A stretch of 64,000 nucleotides of DNA from Rugalucina vietnamica (GCA_964017185.1 OZ024883.1:992001-1056000); one strand, 5' to 3'; shown: positions 33,521 to 45,251, numbered from the stretch's first letter. Translations and numbers: made by a program. Notes: a model not told the origin generated them from the letters alone.

Positions 33521-34100
33521 GCTGTATATTCAGCTTGGTTTGCTCATGTCAATTTTCAGGTAAAAGTGCATGTGGCAGCAGTTATTTAATCAAGAATGCC
33601 CAGACTGTGCTTTGTCATAACTCAGCGTGATGTAAAGTAATAAATTTGATTAAACACTATGGAGCTTTAAATGTTTTATAGGTTGAAATAACAGCGCGAA
33701 GAATTTGTACTTTTACAATCTGTTGCCATAATTAAGGGGAAAATTCCTATTGTTTATGAGCACACTGTTTTCGCAACGGCGGCGGTTAGTATGTGCATGT
33801 TACGCATAGCTTTTAATGTCGTTATTTTTTCATTTTTCAATGACGTTTGAACAAGCTATAGAACCTTACTCTGTTTGTTTCTGCATAATTCAGCCCTAAA
33901 GCGGGTATACATATCGTTCATTGTTATTTTAAAGGAAGTTATGTGGCAATCAATATATCCCCATTCGTGTATAAGGTTAATCATATGCGAAAGCGAAACG
34001 GTCATTTTGCTGTCGATGACGTCACATTTAAACGTACGCAACGTCAGTGCAAAGTTTAGCGTAAAAATAAAAAAAACGGGAATATTGAAAGGTTAAATGT
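33521..34100. other. Intergenic sequence
   Basis: No gene or recognised repeat; short frames on both strands are not convincing. Confidence 0.45.
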
Positions 34101-34101
34101 T

Positions 34102-34660
34102 ATGCGACACTCTGCATGCTTAGTTTTTAACCCAATCATGGTTAATAACTATGCTGCCTTCTGCAGTAATTGCACGCCGGTGGGTCGGGCGTCAGTATGA
34201 AGGCCTCGACTTAAAAAGATACAAGTAGGCAATGCTCAGGAAATGGCGCAATCAGAAAGAAATCCCCAGTCTAAAAACCGAGGTAGGAAAAACTAATTTG
34301 ACAATTAGGCACAGTTCATTTTACTTGGTAGGAACTAGAGCTTTTTGTCTGTTACTTGGCCCACCGGGTTCAACTGGTGTTTTTATTTTGCTCCAAATTT
34401 TCAGTAATGTTGTTAAGGGTCCAGGACCAGCTTATTGTATCTGTGAGTCCTCGTTTTTTATTTACCTTGGACGTTGTCATGATTTATTTGTTTGTCCTTA
34501 ATGATTCATTGACGTGTTTTGATACGAGTTTGACGAGTTAGATACATGATCGATACCTGATTGTAAATTGAGTTTTTCCCACCTCGGTTTTTGGAGTGGC
34601 ACTTTCTGTCTGATTGCGCCATTTCCTGATGTTTGCCCACTTTTACCGTTTTACTCCATA
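34102..34660 (-). mobile_element. LDR repeat copy 5, rearranged
   Basis: Contains GCACGCCGGTGGGTCGGGC (about 34164) and TTGGCCCACCGGGTTCAACT (about 34361). A second, forward piece (ACAAGTAGGCAATGCTCAGG, about 34221) is inserted between them, so two copies appear nested or joined. Confidence 0.65.
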
Positions 34661-36460
34661 TCTTCCGACGCAATCCCGTGGCCCCATTTTTAGTTCAAAT
34701 GTAATGGCTACAACATTTTCTTTCTGTTGGTGTAATTTAATCAAAATGATACGCTTAGTTTAAGAGATATTGCAAAAATACGTACTGGTTAAAAATGGCG
34801 GGCAAGTAGGTATTTTTGCTTGTAATCTCGCCATGATAAGACCAAATAGTATCAAAATATATGAAAGTTTAGTATTTAAGTTGTTATGAAAGTAATAACA
34901 CATCTATTAAAATACATGTCCGCTATGAGTGCAGCTTTCTGAAATGCAAGAGATACATCCAAAAAGTTCCAATACCATGGAAACGAGGTCAGTACCCCCC
35001 CCCCCCCCCATTTTTATTTCGATTTTAGTCCAAGGATACATATATCTTGAAGCATGTGAAGTTTCATGAAGATGGTATGCGGGAATTGAATAGTAGTGTT
35101 TCCCCTTAACTGCATTGTCTGTATTATTCTCCTATTCATCTACTTTTGGTATTACCTCTCTCACTTTGTATGACATTTTCTTTATCGTTAATCGTAACTT
35201 AAAATGCGTCGCCGATTGTTTTGATATACTCTAGATTAAATTGATATAAATTATATATACTTGAAGCCATTAAAAACGCAACTTTCAGCATATAACCTAT
35301 CCAACGATTCTTGGATATTTTCACAATGTTATTATATAAAATCATGAAATTGTCGTCCCGATATGAAGGCCATATTCGTCTTGTGCTAAATTAGCAAGTG
35401 AAGTAAAGCGATCTGCGTTTGTCGATTAAGGGACACAACTCAAACATGGACAAAACAAAAGCAAATGCACATTATCAATCCAGCTATACGTTAACCTTTA
35501 TGACTAGCTCTTTTGTGTTCAAACTTTCGGTCGATTCCAATATTGCTCTAAAGTCTATGTAAACCATTCCGTAGATTGTTTTTTTTTTTCAAGTTTTGAT
35601 CTTATAAAAGGCCATCAAAGTCAGTACATGAAAACCGGAAGTGAATTCAAGAATGTTATTTTTGAAAATTAAAACTGTCATAAAATGGACCCATATGCTA
35701 GAACGTAACATCTCCTGTGTCCAAACTATGGAATGATTCTGTTTTATTGAAGTTTCGGTAGATTCTAAAAATTTGTGGTATTTTTTCGAAAATTTGAACA
35801 TTTGGAAATTAATCTTGGTCGTTCCATCAGGTGAAATTATCGGCATTACACCGTTTGTTTGTTGCTGGTATTCGGCCGCATACTTCCGCATTGAAATTGG
35901 GTTGCTATGCAAGGTTGAATGGGTTTAAAATCAAATTTTAATGATTTTGTCATTTTTCACCCAAAAATCAACCAGAAGTGCTAAATTGAGTTCAGTTTTC
36001 GCTGAAGGATTCTCGGGCGAGGGGCAAGCTGACTTCGCTATAAACAAAGCGCACAAGGTGTCCCTGACAGGTAGAAATAACCTGTATATCAGTTGCGTTT
36101 TTAATGGTTTTGTTGAACAGCATAGACCCTTATCACAGATTTACAGATAAGATATGAATGCAGTGGATATATTTGACAAATTGGATTCATATTAAAAAGG
36201 CAAATCTTTGACGTAGGTCTATGTGGAAAGGAAACTAAACTATTTATACATTACTAAATATAAAGTAAATGTGTTATGCGTCTTTTTAAGAAGGATCGCC
36301 TTTTGAAATGTGTTGACAAATCAAACCTGGTATATGAAATAGGACGTGTATATAAACTTAAAATAAAAAAAACAATATTGATAAGAAGTTTTCAATGATA
36401 CCATTGTGTACGTGTAAGGGAAATTATACGCATTACAAAACAACCTGTTAAAGACAGGGC
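34661..36460. other. Intergenic sequence with a C homopolymer
   Basis: No gene recognised. A run of 15 C lies at 34995-35009. Two short frames (35589-35912 minus, 35941-36150 plus) have no recognisable domain. Confidence 0.45.
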
Positions 36461-36465
36461 TGGGG

Positions 36466-36474
36466 TATAAAAGG
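36466..36474 (+). promoter_or_regulatory. TATA box of the 36802 gene
   Basis: TATAAAAGG in a GGGG-TATAAAAGG-CC context. A pyrimidine-rich initiator-like stretch (TCATTCTTTC) lies about 30 bases downstream, around 36494-36504. This predicts a 5' untranslated region of about 300 bases before the ATG at 36802. Confidence 0.6.
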
Positions 36475-36801
36475 CCTCACAGGTATACCTGTGTCATTCT
36501 TTCTCTGACTGCTGAAGTGTTAACATCAATACCAGAGATTTGATTGGTTGTCAGTTTCAGGCCTCAGGGACTGATAAAATGATTGACAGGTATTATCTCT
36601 CCTGGTTGTTTATTGCATCCAATTATAACACGTGATCAGTTTTATGACCCCTAAAGTTAGCCAGTTACCTGTGTGTAAGCTCCGCCCACTTCTAGGACTG
36701 GCTACCTGTTTAACTTTAAGCTGGAAACCAGACCCCCCCCCGGCATGAAAACCCTGTCTTTAAACCAAAAAGGTGGAACATCATAACTTCTAAGACAGTA
36801 A

Positions 36802-37818
36802 ATGGATGTAAACGCTGATAACGAAGCCGAGCAAGGGAGCTCTGAGGAGACTTTAGAAGGTTGTAGTAATGTTTGTACAAAACCATTCTCTGACATTGAC
36901 TCCGTGCGACTTATACAACAGAAACTGTTTCCAAAAGACTTTGGAAACCAAATAACAGGAATCGTTCAGCTGCCAAATGAGCAAGTAGTGGTGGTAGTTG
37001 GAGGTAGTTGTCTGAAAATACTAGACAAAGGATTACAGACAAAGCTAAGCTTGAATGCAACGAGCAAATTTCATCCACAGAGCCAACGCTGGTACAGTCC
37101 TAAAATAAAGATAGCATTGTTTGATGGAAGACGTGTAGCAGCTCTGATTTCCTGTCAAACTGTCGTGGACAGTCTCCATGTGATATCAGTGTTTCCAAGC
37201 ACTGAGGTAAGCAACGAGATAAAACTGAAATACGTATGTGAACACTTTGCTTGCTCTAATAATAAGATTTACTGTTATTACCCTGATCTCAACAGATCAA
37301 CATTCTTTATCTGTCCTGGTATAGAAATACTGTCAATCAACGGAGAAGTACTAAAGACTATACAGTTATTCGACCAAGTATCATGTTTCTGTCCGTCAAA
37401 GGATGGGGACATCATTTACTTTGGCAGTAGGGAAGTGGACGGCAGTAAAACTGACGTCTTCAGACGTGTTACAAAAGACAATGTCGAAGTATTTAGCCAC
37501 GCTAGTTCAGAGAAGCCGACATATGCTACATCAGATATGGCAGGAAACGTTATCGTTCTCACATCATCAGGAAAGATAGTTCTTCTGAACCCCGACGGAT
37601 CACAGAATCGCATTTTACTGGATCAAAGGGACATGGAGGTTACTGATGAAGATGTCAGATCACTTGGAGGGAACATTGGTGGACAAAAGCGTATTACCAA
37701 GCAACTCGTGTCTCTGTGCTTCAATGATGACTATAATAAGCTCCTAGTGGCCGGTGCTATAAGGTCGGATACAATCATACCAAAAATGTGGACGTACAAG
37801 CTCCAGTTTTCGCAGTAG
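36802..37818 (+). CDS. Single-exon beta-propeller-like protein (NHL/TRIM C-terminal type), 338 residues
   Basis: The frame opens MDVNADNEAEQG, an acidic, serine-rich N-terminus of about 40 residues. It then has repeated blade-like segments of hydrophobic strands and polar turns: IVQLPNEQVVVVVGG, IEILSINGEVLKTIQLF, GDIIYFGSREVDG, GNVIVLTSSGKIVLLNPDG and YNKLLVAGAIR. The pattern G-x-I-x-x-L-N-x-(D/E)-G resembles the six-bladed propeller found at the C-terminus of TRIM2/3/71-like proteins, many of which occur as large single-exon families in lophotrochozoans. No RING, B-box or coiled coil is visible in or upstream of the frame, so any ubiquitin-ligase role is not supported. Frame integrity, a TATA box and a downstream AATAAA support a real gene. 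The fold call is inferred from pattern only. Confidence 0.6.
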   Translation: MDVNADNEAEQGSSEETLEGCSNVCTKPFSDIDSVRLIQQKLFPKDFGNQITGIVQLPNEQVVVVVGGSCLKILDKGLQTKLSLNATSKFHPQSQRWYSPKIKIALFDGRRVAALISCQTVVDSLHVISVFPSTEVSNEIKLKYVCEHFACSNNKIYCYYPDLNRSTFFICPGIEILSINGEVLKTIQLFDQVSCFCPSKDGDIIYFGSREVDGSKTDVFRRVTKDNVEVFSHASSEKPTYATSDMAGNVIVLTSSGKIVLLNPDGSQNRILLDQRDMEVTDEDVRSLGGNIGGQKRITKQLVSLCFNDDYNKLLVAGAIRSDTIIPKMWTYKLQFSQ

Positions 37819-38016
37819 TATTGCTAATGTCATTGTTAAAATACTGACAGAAATCAAAGTGACAGATGTTTTGTAGGTAGAGACCGATGTATGAATTTCG
37901 GCAAGAATGTCTTAGAACTGTCAATCTTATATCAAGACACTGTATAGTTCATGAGTTGGTGTGAATTTCGGTGAAATCGAATTCATGGATTTTGTTTGCT
38001 GATTTCATTTTTATAA

Positions 38017-38065
38017 ATAATAAATAAATAAATATATAATGAATAAAAAGATAAATAAATAAACA
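38017..38065 (+). terminator. AATAAA-rich polyadenylation region
   Basis: AATAAATAAATAAATA runs lie about 200 bases after the stop codon at 37818 and supply several AATAAA signals. They also form a simple A/T repeat, so the true cleavage site is uncertain. Confidence 0.4.
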
Positions 38066-38261
38066 TATTGATATCCTGTGCACTCCTCGCCTCTTCAGTC
38101 TCATTTCTGTCAACTCGTATATCTGTACTATTGCAATAACTTGCATTCAATGATAAGTAAATCATAATAATTATGTAACAGTAGTACCAGGTTGTAGCAG
38201 ACTTCAAACCAAGTTCAAATATTTTAACACATATGTAACGAAACATATACTAAACATTATT

Positions 38262-38378
38262 TTAGCCAGTTTTGTGCAGAGTGGTCGTGGCGGTCCTTAA
38301 ATGTCTCCCAGTACACCATCCTCAGTGCAGATTATATTTTTATTTCGGTCCTTTGAGATCAGTTTGAGTATTCATAGT
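38262..38378 (+). repeat. T360 fragment
   Basis: Contains GGTCCTTTGAGATCAG and a CCATCCTCAGTGCAGATTAT block matching T360. It is cut at 38379 by the inverted-repeat element that follows. Confidence 0.6.
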
Positions 38379-38384
38379 ATTAAA

Positions 38385-40664
38385 CACCCAGGATTACCTG
38401 TTACAGGGAACTCGGAGGTTCGGGGAACTCGGAGGTAAACAATGGAAGGCAAATCCGACTAGGGGCAGTATTTATCCTATTTTATTTTCAGCTTACGTCC
38501 ACTTTAGAAAATTTAACATATCGCACATGCAAAGTTTAGACGACGAAGCCCCTGCATGCACCATCAGTGTAAGCTGACACGTCAATTTTCAATCAAAAAT
38601 AAATAATGTAAACTGGAAATTGCATGATTGTAAATCACTTTCAATTCGGACCACTTAATTTTGAGTATTTACGATATTTTCGCATTAAACAGCGGCTGGT
38701 TTCTAAAAATACAGTGTCTTAATGAGCATCATGCAAAATTTTAGCCTCATATATGCAAAATATCCAGTGTTTTTACCCAGGTAAATGTAGGAGGTATCAC
38801 AATTTTGGGTACGGTAATTATCGGAGGTATGTTCTGGATAACTCGGAGTAATGTCAAATTTAGGATACAGGGAAATCGGAGGGTCAGTTCATTGAAAATG
38901 ACTCATGATTTTGCTTCTGGAGCAAACTAGGCTTTAATTTTATGACATACAGTCCAGTTAATATGTAAAGTACCAAATATACATCAATATGTCACTCTAA
39001 CCTACATGTATGTTACTCTTACCTAAATGTATGGTATGAACTTATTATTAACATATTTAAGAGTATAATTATTTGGCATGATTATTATGTTGTCGATTTC
39101 ATTTATGCACTCTTAATCATTCAATCACTAACCGCGTGTGTTCAATCCACTCACAGGGTAACAAGTGGAGCAAGCCAAGTTCTGCTTGTGCGTGTGTCAG
39201 AAATTTATTCTGGGGTTCTCCCGTGTTGGCCCAACCTATTGATGGAGTAGTCTCGATATGTATGAAACAATGTGAAAGGGACATCAGACAATAATAATAA
39301 AAATTGAGCGACCGCATCAGAAAACCGTCCCACAATTAGCTTAACTCGTCTGAAACATTTTGCCAAAATCTGTTATAATCTCATAATTCAAAGTGTCAAA
39401 AAGGGAGATCTTGATATAAATAAAAAGGTACAAGTTGACAATGGTCAGGAAAAGGAGCAATCAGAAAGAACTTCCGACCTCAACGAAACCGAGGCAGGAA
39501 AAAACCAAATTGACAATTAGGTACTTATACTGAGAGAACATATCGTAAGCCGAGTGAGCAGCTATTGCCCAATAGGCAGCCACTCAGTTACCATAACTTA
39601 AACTAAAACTATGAAAACGTACATAAAGTATCATCAGCTCTTGAAAGAAAACCCGTATTCTGTATGTTCAAGTAAAAACGTGTGCACAAGATGTTTCAGG
39701 TCGATCGAGTTCAAACGCAGACGAGGGCACTGACAAAAAATATCCTCCCCTCTCCGTATTTCTCCCAATCGAAAGTTGGCCAATAAAATTTATCATCATG
39801 GCAGCCGTTTATAAGCTGTAAAATGACATTTTATTTTCATGTGAATCACTGAAAGATTCTACCGAGTACCCACAGTCGATAATGTGAATAAAAATAAATA
39901 ATACACACAAGATGGGATGTAAGGGGTTTAGATTGCATAGACGGTAGCTTGCTTGTTGGTCATCTCCTTTCCTGGTATACATCAAGCACCCCCTCCCCAA
40001 TACGCATGTGCGCAAACTTACCGTGTCACAACAATCAGAATAAACGTTTTGTGCTAACCTTTCATTAATTCGTAGACAAAATGGAAGTGATTCAAACAAA
40101 TATACTCTCAGATAAGCATTATCAAGAAAAAAAAAAGAAAGGAAAAACAGCTCTTTAAATGTTGAAATACCTCCGAATCTCCAAAACCGTCCCTCCGAGT
40201 TCCCAATATTACATTTCAAAATTACTCCGAGAATTCCCGTATCAAAAGATGTGACACCATCTTAATGTTTTTAAGCCTGTGGAGTTTATACTTTTGTAAT
40301 CATGCGTAAGGATGCTTCAAACCTCGAGGAGAAAGCCTAAATTTTGAAATGTAGCTGCCAGTTTGCTGACAAATGTTATTGGCCATCCACTATTTACCTG
40401 ATAATATAAATTTTCTTGCTGCGTGAGCATAATTCTGAGTTCGAAATACTTAAGCATGTTAATGTGAGGACAAAGACGGCTACACTGTTCATAAATTGTT
40501 TGCTTATTATAACACCTCTTAGCCCAAAACACCAATAAGTTCTGATTTTACCGTTATGTGATATTAAAAATGATATTATACTGACCCTAGTCTAAGGCAC
40601 CTTCCATTGTTTACCTCCGAGTTCCCCGAACCTCCGAGTTCGCTGTAACAGGTAATCCTGGGTG
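38385..40664. mobile_element. 2.28-kb element with ~65-bp terminal inverted repeats and 6-bp target duplication
   Basis: The left end (38385-38449) begins CACCCAGGATTACCTGTTAC; its near-perfect inverse (one mismatch in about 65) ends at 40664. ATTAAA lies immediately outside both ends (38379-38384, 40665-40670), a clean 6-bp target duplication. Within and next to the ends, the motif AACTCGGAGG or variants recurs: two in each terminal repeat, then near 38788, 38823 and 38879 on the left and inverted near 40170-40235 on the right. The interior lacks a recognisable transposase and contains a partial LDR (39418-39640), so it is non-autonomous. A 6-bp duplication fits few known superfamilies (for example IS3EU, Dada, Polinton); none is confirmed. 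Confidence 0.82.
39418..39640 (+). mobile_element. LDR repeat copy 6, partial, nested
   Basis: AAAAAGGTACAAGTTGACAA through CATATCGTAAGCCGAGTGAG to ATGAAAACGTACATAAAG: the first third of the LDR. Confidence 0.68.
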
Positions 40665-40670
40665 ATTAAA

Positions 40671-41132
40671 AGTTGGACGTTATAAGCCATCGTTTAAACA
40701 ATTTTTAATTATGTGACTCCGGTAAGACATAGGTCTTTGATTTAGAATTCCCGTGTTTAAATTTTAGAAATTACAGTTTATTTATCTTGCTTTCTTTGCC
40801 GGTATAAAGCGTCACTTATTAGCGTTCAGACCGCGAATTGGCACAATATGGTCCATACCACCACCCTTTGAACGTTGTCACTGCTTACAAAGGATCTTGC
40901 ATTTATATTCTATTTAATTTAGGAATGTTCCTTTGACAAAAAAGTTCCATTGTGTTAATTCTGAAAACTGCAAGACTCTTGTCTGGCTTTCGTTGCCGGT
41001 TGATAAAGGGTCACTAATTGGGGTGCGGTTCCACAAAACGTGCAAAAGCCAATGCTAGCCATCATTTTATTATATGGCAAGTGATGAAATATAGTGAAAT
41101 ATGTATTAAATATAACCAATATTTGAAAAAGT
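40671..41132. other. Intergenic sequence
   Basis: Weakly repetitive (two loosely similar GCTTTCTTTGCCGGT and GCTTTCGTTGCCGGT stretches near 40790 and 40986, each followed by an ATAAAG...GTCACT block), suggesting an old tandem duplication. No gene. Confidence 0.45.
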
Positions 41133-41188
41133 TATATTTTCACATGTGAAAATATAAAAAGTTATATTTTCACATGTGAAAATATAAT
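41131..41188. repeat. Two adjacent perfect 24-bp palindromes
   Basis: The palindrome centred on TTTTCACATGTGAAAA occurs twice, with 6-7 bases between the copies, forming a direct repeat of palindromes. Confidence 0.8.
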
Positions 41189-41259
41189 ATTTGGGAATAC
41201 GCAAATTACGATTCCACCGTTTCATTTCTAATTTATACATAACTAAATTGTATAATCTA

Positions 41260-42091
41260 CACTCAGGGGCACTTCTAACGCAACACTTACATTTTCCATC
41301 ATATCTAAAAAATTAAACCACCAAATTTATTTAAATTTTCTGCAAATATAAATCAATTATGCTTGCGTGTTGTCTGTATTTTTCATTGAAATTGATTGTC
41401 CATAACTTATAAAATATTTAGTTTATCTAACAAGACTCAAAAATGAAAAGTCGCAAAAAGCCACTCCATTAAAGAATTTAATAGTATCACAGCGGCGTCT
41501 CAGAAAAGTATCATATCCAGCTCATATCCCGTATCCCCAACACCACGAGCTTGAAAATAAGTTTCCAAACAATACAGAAAAATATGACGTATTTATTCCA
41601 AGAAATTTAGCGTTATTGGTCATTTCTGGGATGCGTTTAAAGACAGGCGTATGCAGAAAACACCGTGTTGTATCCAGAAATTCGCAGTAACTGAAGTAGA
41701 TCCTTGTGCAGGAGTGGAGAAACACCCCATAGGGGTTTGGAATGAAATTGATAAATATGTTTTGTCCATGAGGAGGAGGTGTCCCTGTGTCGTCCAGTTC
41801 CATGCGGGACACACAGGATATTAACTGACTATGATACACTTCACTCCTGTGATATCCAAATAACTTGCATTTAGTTATCAGTTCAACCGGGATTTTGTGA
41901 CTTTTTGTTTTTCAGTCATATTATATAAACATCCAATTTATTGCATTTTTGTCCACCGATTTTTGTGAAAATTACAGAAAGTAAACAACAATAGATGAAC
42001 TTAATTTGTTGAAAATTTCATGAAGATCGGTTATACGATTTTTGAGTTATGTCCAAAAAGGTAAGTGTTGCGTTAGAAGTGCCCCTGAGTG
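41260..42091. mobile_element. 832-bp TA-flanked inverted-repeat element (Tc1/mariner-like non-autonomous)
   Basis: Perfect 31-bp ends (left starts CACTCAGGGGCACTTCTAAC, right is its exact inverse) flanked by TA on each side (41258-41259 and 42092-42093). TA duplication is the hallmark of the Tc1/mariner group. The longest interior frame (minus, 41522-41839) has no transposase motif that I recognise. Confidence 0.82.
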
Positions 42092-42230
42092 TATGCTATT
42101 GTTGACGCAATGAACGTTCACACACAATAGCGACGTAATGACGTGACGTAATGACGTCATTTAAGATTTTGACGTCATATGCTTTAGCGCGCAACGTTAC
42201 AATGACTACATGCAATATAATAAAAAGAAA

Positions 42231-42380
42231 ATTCAAGTTTTTGTCGTGAATATGACTTTTATTTCATCTCGTGAAGTGAAAAATTATATATTTCATTCGT
42301 GCCTTCGGCACTCATGAAATATAAAAAATTTTCACTTCACTCAATGAAATAAAACTCATATTCACTCCAAAAACTTGAAT
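42231..42380. mobile_element. 150-bp fold-back hairpin element
   Basis: Nearly its whole length folds on a centre at 42305/42306 (GCCTTCGGC). Arms run from ATTCAAGTTTTTG outside through GTGAATATGA, TTATTTCAT, GTGAAGTGAAAA and ATATTTCAT. No coding. Confidence 0.8.
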
Positions 42381-42394
42381 ATCCTCTATATATG

Positions 42395-42478
42395 TACTGA
42401 GTGGTCGCCTACTCGGATACAGCTGCTCACTCGGCGTACGATCTGTTTTCTGAGCATAAGTATCTGATTGTTAAATTC

Positions 42479-42520
<42 letters not shown>

Positions 42521-42600
42521 CCACCTCGGTTTTTGGAGAGGAAATTTCTTTCTGATTGCGTCATTTTATGATCGCTGCCTACTTTAAACTTTCATTTACC
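42395..42600 (-). mobile_element. LDR repeat copy 7, partial, with poly-T
   Basis: The sequence ACTGAGTGGTCGCC through CACCTCGGTTTTTGGAGAGG is inverted LDR. A run of 41 T (42480-42520) replaces the short T run found in other copies. Confidence 0.65.
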
Positions 42601-43922
42601 TTTACACTTTAATGTATAGACACAACGGAATTCCCGATTCAGTGCTATCCTGTAGAAGGAAGCGGCCTGAATAGGAGTTAAAGAACTCAACGCCAGTCTC
42701 TTGTCGGGTTCACCGGGTTTCTTTTACCCTCAATTTTTCTACGGGATAAGAGGATAATTGCGCCTTTTCCTGATCGTTGCCTACTTGTACCTTTCTACTC
42801 ACATGTGAATCAGTCCACAAATGTTAAGGCACTTGTTGTATGGCCAATCCTCAGAACCAGTCGAGGTCCTACATGATAGCTAAGGCTCCGCTTGGGGTAG
42901 GTACTTTTTCTTTTTTTCATTCATGTTCTTTGGGTAATGTCAAGTCATTTGTGCTGCCTGCGTTTTGTATAGAAATATTGTTATCACTTATGACTGACCA
43001 ATACGCAGATCAGCTGTGTAGATGTTCACCGATAATACAATTGCTCCTATTCTTAAATACAGCATCTAGCCTGCTTTTGTTACTGTATAGGCCGGTTAGT
43101 GTTTGATCTGGTCGGAAACCCTGATTGTTGGTTTCCGCCCATAAAGGTTCTATTTCTTATATCGTATATTTGAATTCACATTTAAGTAATGTTATAAGTC
43201 ACATAGGGATTATTAAACTACCTCATGTTATTGGAACTAGTCACCAATTCTGAACTGTCAACCAGGCTGTAATGTTTGTTTGATTATTTTAACATACTCG
43301 GTCAACAACTGAGATCACACGGTAATGTCAGTATCAGCCATAGTGTTTCTGGACAGATTGCCAATACTTGCTACACATTTCCTTTACCATTAACTGACGT
43401 GTGCTGCTCTTGAGCTCGTGGAAGGGGAAGAATGGTCTCGATCAACTCTTCAACTCAAATGAAAACCAAGCCAAATATCAGGAATTTGGTCGACTGGTGA
43501 CGCAACAATTGGCCTATAATGTCACTTTGTCCTTCAAAACAATATTTGAATTTGATATGTGAGTAGAAGAAGATCTCGCCATTGAATCACAAACAAATAA
43601 GACACGCAGCACGTTATATCGACTTAAACCCATGGCTTAAGCTTTTATTGAACGTTTTAATTTGATTCTGTCGTGATATATCTTTCACTTTGGCTGTTTC
43701 ATTTGTATACGTCCCTGTTGTGTACACTACCTTTGATGAAGTAAAAGTTGTACTGGTAAATGTGGTAGGAGGATTAAAATCTGACTTACATGTATTTTAT
43801 AGAATCTACAAAAGAAAACAAAAACGAAATATACGTATTAAATGAACGTTGGAACAATAATACAAACATGCGATTTTCTTCCCTCTAGAAATGTCCTGCT
43901 CTTTGACTTTGGAGTCATGGTA
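42601..43922. other. Intergenic sequence
   Basis: No gene. Includes a second LDR end fragment near 42745-42800 and a short element at 43088-43140 (GGCCGGTTAGTG, GGTCGGAAACC) that recurs at 51597-51650. Confidence 0.45.
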
Positions 43923-44364
43923 CAGTGGGGATGACTTACAAAAGCATTAAGGTTGTAAAGAAATACTTAACAAATCAAATTATTCTACAATAACCGTGAT
44001 TGTTAGGCAGCTAAAATTGCTAATTTCCTCAAATAAAGGAATAATATGAGATAATTCCTGAGACATGATAACTACAGGGACAGCCTTAAGCAACAATATT
44101 ACACCTATTAAGACCTCATAAAGGAGTCATTTAACACTAGTAATTCAATTGATAGAAATCATCTCTGAAGAAACCTGAAAACAACAGGAGTTTGCTGACG
44201 TAGTATTAATTAAAGAAAAATCATGAAAAGGTAAATGAAAGCAAAGATCGAAAGAAATTGCGCAATAAGAACACAAGGCAGGAAAAATCAAATTGACAAT
44301 CAGGTAACAAAGCCATGATATAACACTAAAACACAAAAAATGCTACATTAGATCGATAATATGA

Positions 44365-45050
44365 AAAAGTACAAGCAGGTAAAGATCAGGAAAAGGCGCA
44401 ATCAGAAAAAGACTCCCACTCCAAAAACCAAGGTGGGAAAAAACAAACTAACAATCAGGTATTTATACCATGAAAACATTTCGTAAGCCGAATGAGCAGC
44501 TATTTCCCCAATAGGTGGCCACTCAGTTACCTTAACTTAACTAAAAATATGCAAACATACATAAGGCGCCAACAGCACAAAAATATTTTAAACACCAAGA
44601 CATAAAAAAAAGAACCACCACCGAAGTATCGACTTGGAACGATCAGTAACACAAAGTTACTGGCGGGTTTAAATCGATTTTACACGGCCGTAACCTCACC
44701 CTCAGCTTCTGCAGTGGTTCATAACATTTAGTTAGTTCTTCGGTCCTCGTGGTGAATCTCTAACTAGTAAATGAATCATCAAGAACAAACAATTAAATCA
44801 TGATAAACATCCCGATGAATCAAAAACCAGGACTCACAGATTCAGTAAGCTGCCCGACGATGGAGATCCCTGGGCGCCAAATAACTTACTAACTCCGGAG
44901 CTAAAGAAAATTCAGTAACCTGCCCGACGATGGAGATCCCTGGGCGCCAAATAACTTACTAACTCCGGAGCTAAAGAAAAGTCAGTAAGCTGCCCGACGA
45001 TGGAGATCCCTGGGCGCCAAATAACTTACTAACTCCGGAGCTAAAGAAAA
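44365..45050 (+). mobile_element. LDR repeat copy 8 ending in a 70-bp triplication
   Basis: The most complete forward LDR in the window, from AAGTACAAGCAGGTAAAGAT to ACTCCGGAGCTAAAGAAAA. Inserted in unit 2 only. Confidence 0.75.
44841..45050 (+). repeat. Three exact-length 70-bp tandem repeats
   Basis: Units start at 44841, 44911 and 44981, each TCAGTAAGCTGCCCGACGAT through GGAGCTAAAGAAAA, with one or two base changes between units. Other LDR copies have this segment once. Confidence 0.9.
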
Positions 45051-45251
45051 TAAATAATGGCACCACCTTTGTCACTACGCTCTGCTCCGTTTGCGCACAT
45101 AATTTTAAATAGCCTATAGCTACCTCACCCTGGGGTACTACCGGTGGTTTAGGGGTTCTGGGAAGACGGGCCATGTATTTTCAGAGATCTGGGGAGAAAG
45201 CATAAACTTTTGGGGATTTAGGGAACAGGAAGCAGGAACCCGAGGAAAACC

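Noticed and set aside
39809-40219. 136-codon minus-strand frame inside the 2.28-kb element
   Set aside because: No transposase or other motif; spans a motif array and a poly-A stretch.
42840-43106. 88-codon frame starting MANPQNQSRS
   Set aside because: No recognisable domain, hydrophobic low-complexity end, located among repeat fragments.
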